This document shows, piece by piece, positions 48,748 to 60,060 of a DNA stretch of 64,000 bases. The stretch comes from Magnolia sinica (taxonomy: Eukaryota; Streptophyta; Magnoliopsida; Magnoliales; Magnoliaceae): contig NC_080587.1 in NCBI RefSeq assembly GCF_029962835.1, positions 59,549,528 through 59,613,527 on the forward strand, given 5' to 3'. The position numbers and the translations under genes are program-made. Each line of letters begins with the position of its first letter. Position 1 is the first letter of the stretch. Under the pieces are notes generated by a model, which made no database searches, was not told the origin of the DNA, and saw only the letters and a list, made by a program, of their open reading frames with translations.

Positions 48748-51014
48748 TGATGTTTTATTTAAACCAACCTGATTTAAATGATTTTTAAACTCGCAAGTAT
48801 ACGAATCAGATGTAGATATGGTACGTATTACGAGATCGTTCCCACGAGAACTGGTCGTCACAATTCAAAATTAAAGACTCTTCTTAACTAATCCAACAGA
48901 TATTTGCGATAGTAATTAAATAAACTAAATAAAAATCAATGGAAAAATAACCAAGAATAATGAGAAAAATTCAATCAAAGAGAAGACTAGGACTTTCGAA
49001 TCCACCCCTAACTATCATAAACCTTGTTCTGCCTGTTGATTCACCCTAATCCAAATTGATATCAAAATAAATAAAGTGCACTCTATGTCCTTGGTCAGGC
49101 ACACAGAATGTATAATTCCTTAAAGCATATGGATTACAACTTTCCATCCATGGTCAGGCATGAAGAGATGTAAATTCCTGTTTCTTCCTCTATAGGAACC
49201 TGTTCATGGTCAGACATAAGCACCTAGAATAGTAATCCAAACAACATCCATAACTAGACTTTGGTTGAGCTCTTAGAATGGAGGAGTACGGATATTTCAG
49301 TTAAACACAGTAGAGAAAGAAACAAACCAATCAAATTCAGATGAAATCAACACTTACAAGAGTCATTCAAATTAGGGGCTTCATCTCAGCCCTAGCTAGA
49401 AGATTAGCAATCCATGTGATCAGTTAAAAAGTAAGAAAAATAACAATGATGAACTAAAAACATCCTTCTAAACTCTTCCTTCTCTTTTCTTCTCTTTTCT
49501 TCTCTTTCTCTTCTCTGGATCTTTTCTCTCCCTCCTCTTGCTTTCTTCCTCAATCTGTTCTCCCAAAATGAGCTCTCTTTCCTCTTTCTTATAGCAGTGT
49601 AAGCGGTGGAAACGCTGTCGCAGCAACAGCGGAAGGTCTTCCGCATCCGCGTGCGAAAGGTTTCCGTTTCTATTTGAAATGAGTTTCCGAGATGGTACAT
49701 GTTCCGAATTTGATTTAGACACCTAGGATACGGTATTGGCCTCCTGAAGAATCTTCTGAATGGTCTGGATCATGCATCTGATGGTCATTGAGATCACGGA
49801 ACAGCCCGCAAATCGGTCAGCGTGCGGACCTTCTTTACGCAGCCAAGTTCAGATGCATAACATCCCATCTTTCCTTGCTCAGTTTCCGAATAAAGACCGT
49901 CCCTTAGGACGTTTCCAAGTCGTCTACAAGATGGACGGATCAGATCTTCCATCTGATCGAGAATGGTGGGCCACAACCGCTGCAACAGTCGGACAACGTC
50001 CGGGCGCGCTAAAACAGGGTACGCGGAGTCCGTCCGCTGTGGTGCTGGTGGGACCCACGTCGATGTTCTTTTGATAAATCCAATCCGTCCATTAGATGCA
50101 GGACGAAATTTCGACCGCATATGGATGGTTTTGAACTTGCGTGGACGCGGCCCAGAGAAGGAATCATGCTGAGATCTTTTTGAATGTTACAGGGCAGCCC
50201 GCTTGTGACCTCTGTAGCTCACACGTGTGCACGTATGGGCACAAACTGAAAACATGGTTTTGTATATATTGAACCCTTCTACACGATGAACGGTTTAGAT
50301 TAACCGTACGTGCTACCGGTGGGGCCCACAGCGGTCCGTAAAAACGGATCTTCCGTCCGTTATGCGGCTGCTGAAACGGAAATTTCCATTTTTTGAAAAG
50401 GGAGTCGGGTCAGCGCTGCTGACCGACGTAAGCCCGTTCGGTGCACGGGCAGTGCACATGTGCACTATGTACACACGCTATAGATATGGGTCCACTGTGA
50501 TGCTTTCGAGAAATCCAATCCGTCCATCCTATTGCTCATCTTATTTAAACCGTCTAAGTCAACTTTGAAGTATATCCAGATTGTAGGTGGGCCTAAAATT
50601 GAAGATTAATAGGCTGATCTGTCCGTTGGCCTACTTCTCGAGATATCCAATGGTTGAAATTTAATATGTACGGTTTATTTATGGCCTCTAGGCTATGTAT
50701 GAAGTTTCGAGTAAATCGGATGGCGGGAACCATGTGATCATGCATTCTGGATCATTTTCGGGCCTTTTTAACGTGAACGGCTTGATTTCCTCGGATCCCT
50801 GGCATGTGAATTCTTCAGTATTAGTTCCCTTGAGTGCGTCCCTTACTCTGGTGACTTCGGAGTGTCAAATTCATGCTTGTAGTAGTCTTTTTCCATCAAC
50901 GCTCCTGATTTCATCCAATAACAAAAATATAATTAAAATATTTCATTAAGCATTGTCATGTACGTAAAATCATGCACTAATTAGGGTCTGATATGTAATA
51001 TTTGACCCTTATCA
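48748..51014 (-). repeat. right (5') LTR of Athila
   Basis: 2,267 bp, colinear with the left LTR without net length change. By-eye differences are mainly C-to-T or G-to-A, as expected for methylated DNA. Confidence 0.95.
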
Positions 51015-51123
51015 ATGCATTCTCCGCGGTATTGGCTGGTAGCAAGGAAGGAATGGATACGAAATAAATCATTACAAAAAAAAAAAACTTTACGTTATAA
51101 AACTACCCTCAAATCTTGATTTT

Positions 51124-51240
51124 GATGATGTCCGCCGAGTTTTTGATGAAATACCTGTAAACTAATATTACTATTTTGCATTCTGTGAGAAATTGAAGAT
51201 GCACGCTATGTGTTTGAGAAAATGCCACGCAGGCTTGAAC
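51124..51240 (+). pseudogene. PPR gene fragment, right of Athila
   Basis: Reads DDVRRVFDEIP, then a stop, then after a frame change EIEDARYVFEKMPRR at 51189-51234. Both are standard PPR motif segments. Part of the hAT-like element cargo. Confidence 0.65.
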
Positions 51241-51409
51241 TCGATTCGAACTGGCTTAAGCTCTTGACTGAACCAAATTGAGTTGGCCAGTTAGGATCAA
51301 GGATTAAGCCGAGCCGAGTTCGAGCTAGGGTTAGCTATTAGCCGAGTGGAGCCGAGCTAAGCTATGCCAAGGTCGACTCAGTTAGATTGTGTATAGCTCT
51401 ACCAAACTC

Positions 51410-52689
51410 GGATGCCAAACTTGTGATCCGAACCTAGCCCATGAAACGCATATAAAAAGGTTTTTTCACCTTTAGAAAGGGGAGAGCATCTAAAGACAGA
51501 GGGAGAAGGAAAAAGGAGAGATAGAGAGAGTTTGGCAAGAGAGATTCTAGAGAACGAAGAGAGTCTAGAGTTCGAGAGCTAGTAAGCTGGGGGGAGCTAG
51601 GAAAAAAATTTTGAGACAGATTCTCTCGATCCCTTCATCCTTTCAATCTTTCTATTCTATTTCAACTTCAAAGACAACGTCGTATTCTCAATCTATCCTT
51701 TTCTAGTCCGTACATTTCAACCCCATACATTGAACACCTGAGGTAGTAGGCTCTGCTTTGACATTACGTAAAGTATGATCTACAGTTGTTTCTCTTGAGT
51801 ATCTTTTGTATTAGAATATGTGACTTAAATGAGTAACCGAAAACTCTGTGTTTTTTTCTTTTCATACTTCTAACATAAAATCACTTTTCTACCATTTTCA
51901 TTTCTTTTTCAGTTTATCTTTTTATAGTTTAGACATTTAAAGCTTAATATTTTATTGAAAGTTTCTTCAATCCTCTTTAAAAGTGTACAACCTGGTAAAG
52001 TAGAGACCATGTTTTACATAGGCAGTAAGAGAGTGTGTAACCTCTTCCTTTTTCATAACCGATGCCCTTATCTGGAATCCATGGCATAGACCTATCTAAG
52101 AGTAACTCGAGTCAGGTATTCTTCAGTTTTCTCGATCTCTAGGTGATTCTATGGATTCTAGCCAATCGTGGTTTTTGAAACCTTAATTTGAGCTAGTGGT
52201 GACTATGATCAATACATGGACATGAAAATGTTGCATGGAGTATTACAAATAATATAAGTATAATTACTAGCTTCTCTTCTCAATCCCTCTGCGAGGCCTA
52301 GATATGGAGGTCATAGCTATAGATTTTACTGGATCTGGATAGACTTCTGATCCAGGCCTTCAAATGCTACTGCCCTATCAACCGAGCACTTAAAAATCAT
52401 TAACTTTCTTTTCTCGACCCCTCTATGTAGACTTCGAATCTTGGCCTTCACATGCTATTGCTCATGTCAACTGAGCATACAATATTTCTATATCTATCAC
52501 CATATGTGTGTGTGTATTCATCATTTGACTCATACAACCATCAGACGATCCAACCCAAACACCTAGTGGGGTGGCCCGTAGGGGGAAACCTCCATCTAAT
52601 GTTAATAGAATGGTGAATCCACTAGGAAAATGAGAGAAAAAGCCAAGGCCTGACTCGAAACGCTAGACTGTACATTTTAGGAGATTCTT
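51410..52689. other. unassigned sequence
   Basis: No gene recognised. GA-rich at 51480-51610 (gagagag-type words), then CT/AT mixed. The near-repeat cgacccctctatgtaga / tcaatccctctgcgagg with catgctattgctcatgtcaac-type phrases at 52270-52480 shows a local decayed duplication. May be old LTR material. Confidence 0.4.
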
Positions 52690-52995
52690 TTAACTTCCAG
52701 TCTTTATTAGTATTCTAGCAATCCAGTTCCATATTGGTCCATTAACTTTCTACTAATCATCCAACTTTCTACTTTCACACTAATCCCTTTACTTTCTAGC
52801 AAATATCCAGCATTCTGGTTCCATATTGTTTCATTTACTTTTCGGCTCTTTAGTGAATGCTGGTCCATTTACTTTCTTGCCTATATCCTACATTCCAGTA
52901 CAAATTGGTCCCCTTACTTTCTCACGAGCATCCTTCATTCCAGTGTATAACAATCCTATTTATGTTTTTGCATGTATATACCACACTTTACTTTC
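52690..52995. repeat. degenerate ~60-bp repeat
   Basis: About five decayed copies of a phrase like gttccatattggtccattta / ctttctagc..atccaacattcca. Spacing varies from about 45 to 65 bp. Non-coding. Confidence 0.5.
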
Positions 52996-53590
52996 TATTG
53001 TAATTGTAAAAAAAATAATAATAATAAATAAATAAATAAAAATCACTTACGAGTCCGCCACCCCTCAAAGATAACACACAAGTACCCGAATCAATACCCA
53101 AACTTTCACACCGACAACCATGACAGTCCATTGAAATAATCCAGGATCTGAAATCATGTGAAGACAAGCCTAAAACATATAAAAGCATTTGGTGGGGCCA
53201 CCTGTATTTTGGATGCATCTGAAACTTGGTCGGACCCCTCATCCAAGTGGGATATACATAATGGATGGGCTGGATATGTGAAACACATCTCAATGGGCCC
53301 AACAAATGATTATAAATGTTTTAGTGAGAGGGTAACCCCTCTCAACTTTTGTATGTGGTGTGGCCCACATAAGTCCTGGATTGACTTGATTTTTAAGCCC
53401 GAGGCCTACCTTGAAATGATGCATCTGACTAATGGGGTTGATGTTCGACATGCATCACGATGGGGCCCACACAACTTTCCCTCGACCGTGTGTGTGTGTG
53501 CGCGCGTGTGTGTATAAAATCTAGCCCAAGCTCCTCAACTGAAAATTTTCATGGAACTGAAATCGGACCATTGTTGAAGTTTGCAACAAG
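52996..53590. mobile_element. MITE-like repeat of another family, with (TG)n
   Basis: A core with ggtggggccacctgtatttt, cggacccctcatcc and catgcatcacgatggggccc differs from families A-G but shares the GGGCCC plus ATGATG/CATCA style. It is followed by a TG/CG dinucleotide run at 53489-53513. An A/T-rich (aataa)n tract precedes it at 53010-53042. The frames 52988-53305 (-) and 53158-53517 (+) are not recognised and are treated as repeat-derived. Confidence 0.45.
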
Positions 53591-53848
53591 ACGAAAGATA
53601 TAGATGCAAAATAAACATTACGGTGGGCATTGCAGTGGGCCCTAGGAAGTTTTTCATTGTTGGCATTCAATCACCACTATTTCTCATGGTGTGGTCCACC
53701 TGAGATTTGGATCTGCTCCATTTTTGGATTCATTCCCTAAAATGAGCTGGAAAATCGGATGTACTGCGTGGATATACAAAATATACATTAATATGGGCCC
53801 ATGTTCAGGGTCACACCCAATCCGCTCAATTCTAGATTAATTACGAGA
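53591..53848. mobile_element. MITE fragment (right half)
   Basis: Contains the second half of the shared core (aataaacattacggtgggc, caccactatttctcatgg, atgtactgcgtggatat, gggcccatgttcagg). It ends near cacacccaatccgctcaatt. The left half is missing. Confidence 0.6.
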
Positions 53849-53852
53849 GTGA

Positions 53853-53874
53853 ATATATATATATATATATATAT
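53853..53874. repeat. (AT)n microsatellite
   Basis: Eleven AT units. Confidence 0.95.
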
Positions 53875-55407
53875 TCAATGTCTCATAATCAACTCCAAAA
53901 ATCGAATGATCATTTACGTGTGACTATTGTACCATAGTTTCTTTATGATTGTACGGAGAACATGTACGGTTCTATTATGGAACCATCATGATGTGTGTCC
54001 TAATCGGCCCAGTCATTTTCGCCATCCTTTGTCTCTGCATGGGTAAACACAAATCCATGGTCTACTATGATGAATGAACGGTGTAAGATCCTCAGACAAG
54101 CTTTTATGCTGCGGCAGATGTTGACGGATGAAATACAAGCAGTTAGAAATTATATGTAGAAAAATTGCACACATGGCATAAAGTAATTTGATCTAAACCC
54201 TCCAAACTATGGGACCTTGACGTGGGGCACTCATGTATGGATCATTTTATGACATGTGCACAGAAATAAAGTAGATTAAAAGCTTAAGTGGACCACACCA
54301 CAAGAAATAATAACGAATGATCGTTAAAATCTATTTTAAGCCACAAAACAAAAGGTTTGAATGAAAATGATATTTCTATTTATCTTTTTTCAAATCTCAA
54401 ATGGATCACACCACAAGAAAAAGTAATAAGTAAATATTTTAAAAAAAATTATGAGCTACACAAGTTTTAAATTAAATAGATATTTATGTTTTCCCTTCAT
54501 CTATGTCCATGCGACCTTATCATTAGGTTAGATGACAAATAAACATCACGGTCAATCTTGGGAGTTTTTAATGGTGGGCGTTGAACAAACATTATTTCTT
54601 GTAATGTGGTTCACTTAAGATTTGGATCTAATTATTTTTTTGGTACATTCCATAAAATGATATGGAAAAACGGACGGACAGTACAATGCATACATCAAGG
54701 TGGTCCCCATTGTCAGGTCCCACCCACGCACTGGTTCTGGGTCACAGCTAAGTCGCGTCCCAAACCATGGGGTTCTAGGTTTGTATTACTTAATGGATTG
54801 ATGAACACTCATGGGATGCTTAAAAATGAAAAGGACTTCATTAATTTGACTGCACCTGGTCATGTTTGAGCCTTTGAGGGCATGCTTAATTACAGCTAAC
54901 CATGCACCGTGTGGAGGAAAATCCATATCATGAGATCCATTCCCTCCATCAGGTGTGCCGTTACATTTTAAACATGGATCCTAAAAATTAGTCAAATTCA
55001 AGACTTAGGTGGTCCAAATTATAAGAAACAGAAAAATCCATGCCTAAAATGTCTAAATTCATCACTAGGTGCAGCTAACATGAGTCTTGGATGTCCTTAT
55101 TTTTGATAGATCCATTCACACTATATGATGTCAGATGACTTGATTGGATAACATATACTCACCATGGGAGATCCCATATACAATTTTCAGATTTTAATGG
55201 GTCGTCTTGGCATATCAATTGTTCCCATGGTGTAGCCAACAGGCCTTATTTTAAGGACCCAGACCACACACAAGGTGGGACACTTAATGAATGGGAGGAA
55301 TAAACCATATGAAGTCCATCTACATGGGCAAAGAATCAGGCCCTTGCTTGACTAGGCATAGTCATGCAAGCTTTTTGAGAAGTAGTCCTTATCCAATAAA
55401 CAAGTGT
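53875..55407. mobile_element. MITE debris
   Basis: 54210-54740 holds a degraded copy of the shared core, with a doubled middle section (aagtggaccacaccacaag near 54285 and aaatggatcacaccacaag near 54398). 54895-55330 matches in words the stretch 57230-57580 (gtgccgttacattttaaacatgg; ggtggtccaaattataagaaac), a second low-copy family. No gene; the frame 54606-54869 runs out of the MITE and is unrecognised. Confidence 0.45.
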
Positions 55408-55410
55408 TTA

Positions 55411-56252
55411 AGAGCCTATTTGGATATTGAGATTTAATAATATTATAACCTAAAAGAATCATCATTATGATTTTTCAATATTTATTTAAACATATAATTT
55501 AACATGGTTATGTAGTAAGAGGTATTTTTTTTAAAAATAATTTATTATTATTATTATTATTTGTATTTTTCTATTAATTTAACATTTTAATAATGTAAAA
55601 ATATTATCATTATACTTTCATCTCACCTATTCAAACATGAAATTCACTGTAATAATAGAATGCATGGTGTGCCACTTCAATGGTGTGATGTTGTCACCTA
55701 GTTCTTTGGCCACCATGATGCATGCGTTATATCTACATTAGTCATCCATTTTGTGAGATCATTTTATGACAGGGGTTTAAAAATGAAGCAAATCCAAAAC
55801 TCAAGTGACCACATTATAGAAAGCAGTTAGGACAATGATCCCACCATTGAAACCTTCCTAGGGCTAAACATGTTGTTTATGTGCTGTCCAACCTATTCAT
55901 AAGGTCACAAAGGCCTAGATGAAGAGAAAATACAAATATCAACTCATTTTAAAACTTTAATGGCCAATCCTAGAGATCTTTTCGATGGTAGATGTTCAAT
56001 CTCTTTTGCTTTCTACAATGTGGTCCACTTGAACTTTTAACTCTATTTCATTTTTTAGCCCATGCCTTAAAATGATCTCACAAATTGGATGAAAGAATGA
56101 ATATAACACATACATCATGGTCGAACCCACAACACTTGGTGACATTAACCCACCTCATCCCATATTATCTATTAACCAAGAGTTATTGTAATTTGTAAGC
56201 ACTGTACTTTTACAATTCATTATAGTATAATACATCTATCCAAACAAGCTAC
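55411..56252. mobile_element. Tourist-like MITE containing a family G-like MITE
   Basis: Outer ends AGAGCCTATTTGGATATTGA and the inverse of GTAGCTTGTTTGGATAGA are flanked by TTA (55408-55410, 56253-56255). The middle, about 55660-56155, is a separate element of the shared-core type with family G-like arms (ggtgtgatgttgtcacctag at left, cttggtgacattaaccc at right). Confidence 0.55.
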
Positions 56253-56639
56253 TTAAAGATTATGATTGTTCAACTAATATAATTCAACCAATTTAATTTT
56301 AGGAATATGACTTAGCAGCAGTGGGCTTTACAACATGCTCCATGTATACCATCTCTGAGTGTATGCTTATCAAGCATCATACACTACCAAAGTACCAAAT
56401 AAATCCAGGCCCACGTGAATGGTTTGAAACATTAGTAAAAAATGGTGGACTGGATCTTATTGCGAAACTGCAAGAATAGGGGTGGAACCAACAAGTTTAG
56501 GGAGCTGGAAATAACATAATTTCCATTAAAGAAAGACAAATAAAAAAGGGAAGGACGGAAAGTTTCCCTTCCAGGCTTTCCGTATAACAGCTTCTTAGGG
56601 TTATTCTCACTCTAGCAAAACCATTAATTTTAGATATCA
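56253..56639. other. unassigned sequence
   Basis: No gene or bounded element; AT-rich. Confidence 0.5.
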
Positions 56640-57119
56640 AGTATAATGAGTAAATTCTGTTGGGCCTACCATGGATGTATGTGGTTTATCCACGGTGTTT
56701 ATCCTTTTTTTTTTTTTTTTTCCAGTTCATTTTAGTAATCGATCCAAAATCGAAGCATATTCAAATCTCAAGTGGGCCACAGCACAGGAAACAATGAGAA
56801 TAATGATTCTCAGCGTTGAAACCTTGAAAGGTTCCACAATGATATTTATTTGTCATCTAAACTGTTCATAAGATCAGACATGGATGAAGGGAAAACACAA
56901 ATATCAGCTTGATCCAAAAATTCTGTGGCCCCAAGAATTTTTCAATGGTAGACGTTTAATTCACACTGTTTCCTTTAGTGTGGTCCACTTGAACTTTGGA
57001 TACACTTCTGTTTACTCCCCAAGTAATAAAATTATCTGGTAAAATGGATGGACGGAGTGGATAAAATACATAAATCACAGTGGACCCCACAGAGTTTACT
57101 CACTCAGTACCCAATCAGG
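56640..57119. mobile_element. MITE family B, decayed ends
   Basis: Right end gtttactcactcagtaccc is a damaged family B terminus; the left keeps only tgagtaaattctgttggg. The shared core is complete, and a poly-T run sits at 56705-56722. Confidence 0.65.
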
Positions 57120-57726
57120 CCTCCTAGAATTAGAAAACTGTACTTAACGCTCCTTACACCGGATCTCCACCTTTGAAAAAAAAATAAAATTTATTATTAT
57201 TTCCTATCGTACTTTCCATTTTTAAAGGACTGCAAGGACTGATCCCTGAAAGCCACTCAAATCATCACATCTGGTGCACCATCACATTTTCTCTATGGAT
57301 GTTAAAAATCAGTTAAATAAAAGATTTGGGTGTACCACATCATAGGAAACTGTGTAAAATAATGCTTGAAACTTAAAATCCATGTGGTGTAACTCAGAGT
57401 ATTCAAATTTCATGATTTTCGTGGGATCCATTCATCCTAATATGGTGCGTCTAAAGAGTGGATTGGATTTCATATACATAAGATGGATGGCCCACAAGAG
57501 TTAAACGATTTTAATGGTGGGATTTCTCATCTCAATTGTGTCCTATATATCTTGTAGCCAACCTGAGTGTTGAATGAGCCTGGTTTTCACGATCCTGTCC
57601 AAACACAGGGTGGTGGACCTGATGGACCGGGTGGATATCATCCGTACGAAGTAGTTCTATCCACTTCGGTGCAAGTAATGCCCTACATATGTGAAAGTCC
57701 TGTGCTGGTGTGCGCTGGTGGAGCGC
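57120..57726. other. decayed repeat sequence
   Basis: 57230-57600 resembles 54895-55330 (ctggtgcaccatcacatttt, ggtgtaccacatcataggaaac). The rest is unassigned. It ends in gtggagcgc, the left duplication of the next element. Confidence 0.45.
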
Positions 57727-57776
57727 GGGAGCGGATTGCCTGTGACCCCGGCCAAAGAGATATCTTTGTGCCCGGG

Positions 57777-58300
57777 GGAAACGGAGTGGCTACTCCCCTG
57801 CCACCAGCCCCCTGGCTGGTGGTTGGTGATCCGTGGGCCCCACCATGATGTATGTGTTTCATCCATTCTGTTCATCCATTTTTACGGATCATTTTAGGGA
57901 TTGATCCGAAAAATGAGATGGATATAAATCTCAGGTGGACCACACCACAGGAAAACAATAGTGATTAAATATCCACCATTAAAATCCTCCTAAGGCCCAC
58001 TGTACTGTTTATTTGACATCCAATCTGTTGATTAGGTCATACAGGCCCAGATGAAGGGAAAAAACAAAGATCAGCTTGATCCAAAACTTTTATAGCCCCT
58101 AAAAAGTTTTTAATGGTCAACGCTCATTCAATATCTGGTCCACTTAAGATTTTTATATAACTTATTTTTTGTCTCATACCATAAAATCATCTGGAAAAAT
58201 AGATAGACGGCATGGATGGAATACATACATCATGATAGGGCCCACGTAGCACCGACCATCAGCCATTGGCTGGCGTCAGGGGAGTAGCCAATCCGTTTCG
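57777..58300. mobile_element. MITE family A nested in family C (left)
   Basis: 524 bp from GGAAACGGAGTGGCTACTC to the inverse GAGTAGCCAATCCGTTTC(g). Perfect 9-bp duplication gtgcccggg at 57768-57776 and 58301-58309. Confidence 0.92.
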
Positions 58301-58573
58301 GTGCCCGGGTTTGTGTGGGGTCCAAAGAAATGTCAGTGACAAATCCACTCCGTCCATCTGTTTTGAAAGACAACTATAGGATAGGATTATAAAATCCAGG
58401 CAGATCAAAGACTCAGGTAGGCCACGCCAACAAAACAGGGGAACAACAATATTCACTGTTGAAACTTTACAGGAGCTGGCCATAATATCTATATACCATC
58501 CAAACCGTCCATAGAATTATTAACACTTAGATAAACTGTGTAGTAACATATATCATCCTGATACAAAACCATT

Positions 58574-58671
58574 CACTGCACGGCGTTAAATCCCCACCGT
58601 TTTTTGAGGTATGGCCCACATGCACTGCACGGCGTTCAATCCCCACCGTTTTTTGAGGTATGGCCCAAATG
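58574..58671. repeat. 49-bp tandem duplication in the MITE family C interior
   Basis: The phrase cactgcacggcgtt(a/c)aatc and following bases are repeated once, starting at 58574 and 58623, with two or three differences. Confidence 0.85.
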
Positions 58672-58784
58672 AGTTTTAGGATCTCTCTGATTTTTAGAAT
58701 CCTGTAATACTGTGGTCTTTAAAAACAGACGGGGGAGTGGATTTCTACGGACATCTCTATGACCTCTCACAGCTCCGGGCACTG

Positions 58785-59308
58785 GGGAACGGATTGGCTA
58801 CTCCCCCTGACACCAGCCAATGGCTGGTGGTTGGTGCTCCTTGGGCTCCACCATGATGTATATGTTTCATCCATGCTATCCATCTATTTTTATATATCAT
58901 TTTACAATATAAGACCAAAAATGAGTTATATCCCAATCTTAATTGGACCACATTACAGGAACCAGTGTTGAATGAGAGTGAACCATTAAAAAATATTTTG
59001 AGGCCATAAAAGTTTTGGATGAAGCTTATTTTTGTTTTCTCCCTTCATCTGATCCTGTCTGACCTAATCAACATATTAGATGTCAAATAAACAGTACAGT
59101 GGGCCTTAAGAGGATTTTAATGATGGATATCCAATCACTATTATTTTCATGTGGTGTGGTCCACCTGAGACTTAATACCTCTCGGTTTTTGGATCAAACC
59201 ATAAAATGATATGTAAAAATGATGAAACACATACATCATGGTGGGGGCCACAGAGGACCGACCATCAGCCACGGGGCTGGTGCCAGGGGGAGTAGCCAAT
59301 CCGCTCCC
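58785..59308. mobile_element. MITE family A nested in family C (right)
   Basis: 524 bp from GGGAACGGATTGGCTACTCC to the inverse GGAGTAGCCAATCCGCTCCC. Flanks cgggcactg (58776-58784) and cgggaacag (59309-59317) match at 7 of 9. It is older than the left nested copy by its flank divergence. Confidence 0.85.
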
Positions 59309-59359
59309 CGGGAACAGAGGGTCACAGGCAATCCGCTCCGTGGAGCGTGCCTACACCCT

Positions 59360-59840
59360 GGGCGGACAGCCTACTGAGTAACTGCGCTGCCGAGTAAATT
59401 ATGTAGGGCCCACCATGATGTATATGTATTATCCATACCGTACATCTGTTTTTGCAGCTTATTTAAAACATGGTAAGAAAATTGAGGCAAATCTAAATTT
59501 TAAGTGGGCCACACCACAGGAAACATTGGGAATTGAATGCTTATTAATGAAGTTTTGGATCTAACTGATATTTTTGTTTTCCCTTATTAATGACTGTGTG
59601 ACATTACGAAAACGTATGATAAATAAAGATCAACGTGGGCCCTTAAAAGGTTTCAACGGCACGTCATTATCCTCACTTTTTCCTATGATGTGGCCCGCTT
59701 AAGCTTTTAATATGCTTCAATTTCCCGTTCATGCCTACCACTTGTAAAATGGATGGACGGCGAGGATAAGAGACATACATCACGGTGGGCCCTACAGTTT
59801 ACTCTATCCTACTGAGTTGCTCATTACGCAATCCCCGTCC
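59360..59840. mobile_element. MITE family B immediately upstream of the caleosin gene
   Basis: Left end ggcggacagcctactgagta and right end the inverse of GGACGGGGATTGCGTAATGA; the shared core is complete. No clear target duplication. It ends about 220 bp before the caleosin start codon, so it forms the distal promoter. Confidence 0.65.
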
Positions 59841-59869
59841 AACTCATGGAGGGGTCTTTGATCATTCTC

Positions 59870-60020
59870 TCACACCAATAGAAAGCAATGTGCAAGGCTA
59901 CGCGTTCGACTCCCGGCCGCCCCATTATCTCTCTATTTATTTCCCCAAAGCATCTCTTTCCCAAACGCCTCTCTCTCTCTCTCTCTCTCTCTCTTTTCTG
60001 GAAGCATCTATTTCCCAAAC

Positions 60021-60056
<36 letters not shown>

Positions 60057-60060
60057 CAGC
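59870..60060 (+). promoter_or_regulatory. caleosin proximal promoter and CT-rich 5' leader
   Basis: A CCAAT box candidate (caccaatag, near 59875) and a TATA-like ctatttat (about 59934) precede the leader. The leader contains two (CT)n runs, 59969-59994 and 60025-60053, each preceded by catct(c/a)tttcccaaacgcc, a local tandem duplication of about 56 bp. CT-rich leaders are common in plant genes. The exact start of transcription is not known. Confidence 0.5.

Larger units (their letters stand above)
38954..51014 (-). mobile_element. Athila-type Ty3/gypsy retrotransposon, full length
   Basis: 12,061 bp with two 2,267-bp LTRs and TSD ATGCA (38949-38953, 51015-51019). LTRs begin TGAT and end ATCA. 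The primer-binding site is of Asp-tRNA type, typical of Athila/Tat. Gag-pol lies on the minus strand in two overlapping frames separated by a frameshift. No env-like frame is found in the 1.4 kb between integrase and the polypurine tract, where Athila elements often keep one. By eye the LTRs differ at about 28 positions (around 1.2%), mostly C/T or G/A changes, so the insertion is recent compared with its neighbours. Confidence 0.95.
38673..51401 (+). mobile_element. hAT-like element with PPR debris, split by Athila
   Basis: Outer ends are TAGAGTTGTACATGAGTC and the inverse of TAGAGCTATACACAATC. Flanking 8-mers ccatactc (38665-38672) and ccaaactc (51402-51409) match at 7 of 8, as expected for hAT elements. 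Removing the Athila insertion and one TSD copy leaves about 663 bp. Both arms are rich in CTCGA and GACTC words. The interior carries PPR-gene fragments shared with 9049-9474. No transposase, so it is non-autonomous. Confidence 0.75.
57727..59339. mobile_element. MITE family C containing two family A MITEs
   Basis: Outer ends GGGAGCGGATTGCCTGTGAC and the inverse GTCACAGGCAATCCGCTCC. Flanks gtggagcgc (57718-57726) and gtggagcgt (59340-59348) match at 8 of 9. Inside lie two complete family A MITEs, one near each end, each with its own 9-bp duplication. Without them family C would be about 550 bp, including an internal 49-bp tandem duplication. Confidence 0.85.

Noticed and set aside
59885-59925. 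tRNA-like B box (gcgttcgactcccgg)
   Set aside because: No A box at the right distance and no cloverleaf could be drawn; at most a chance match or SINE trace.
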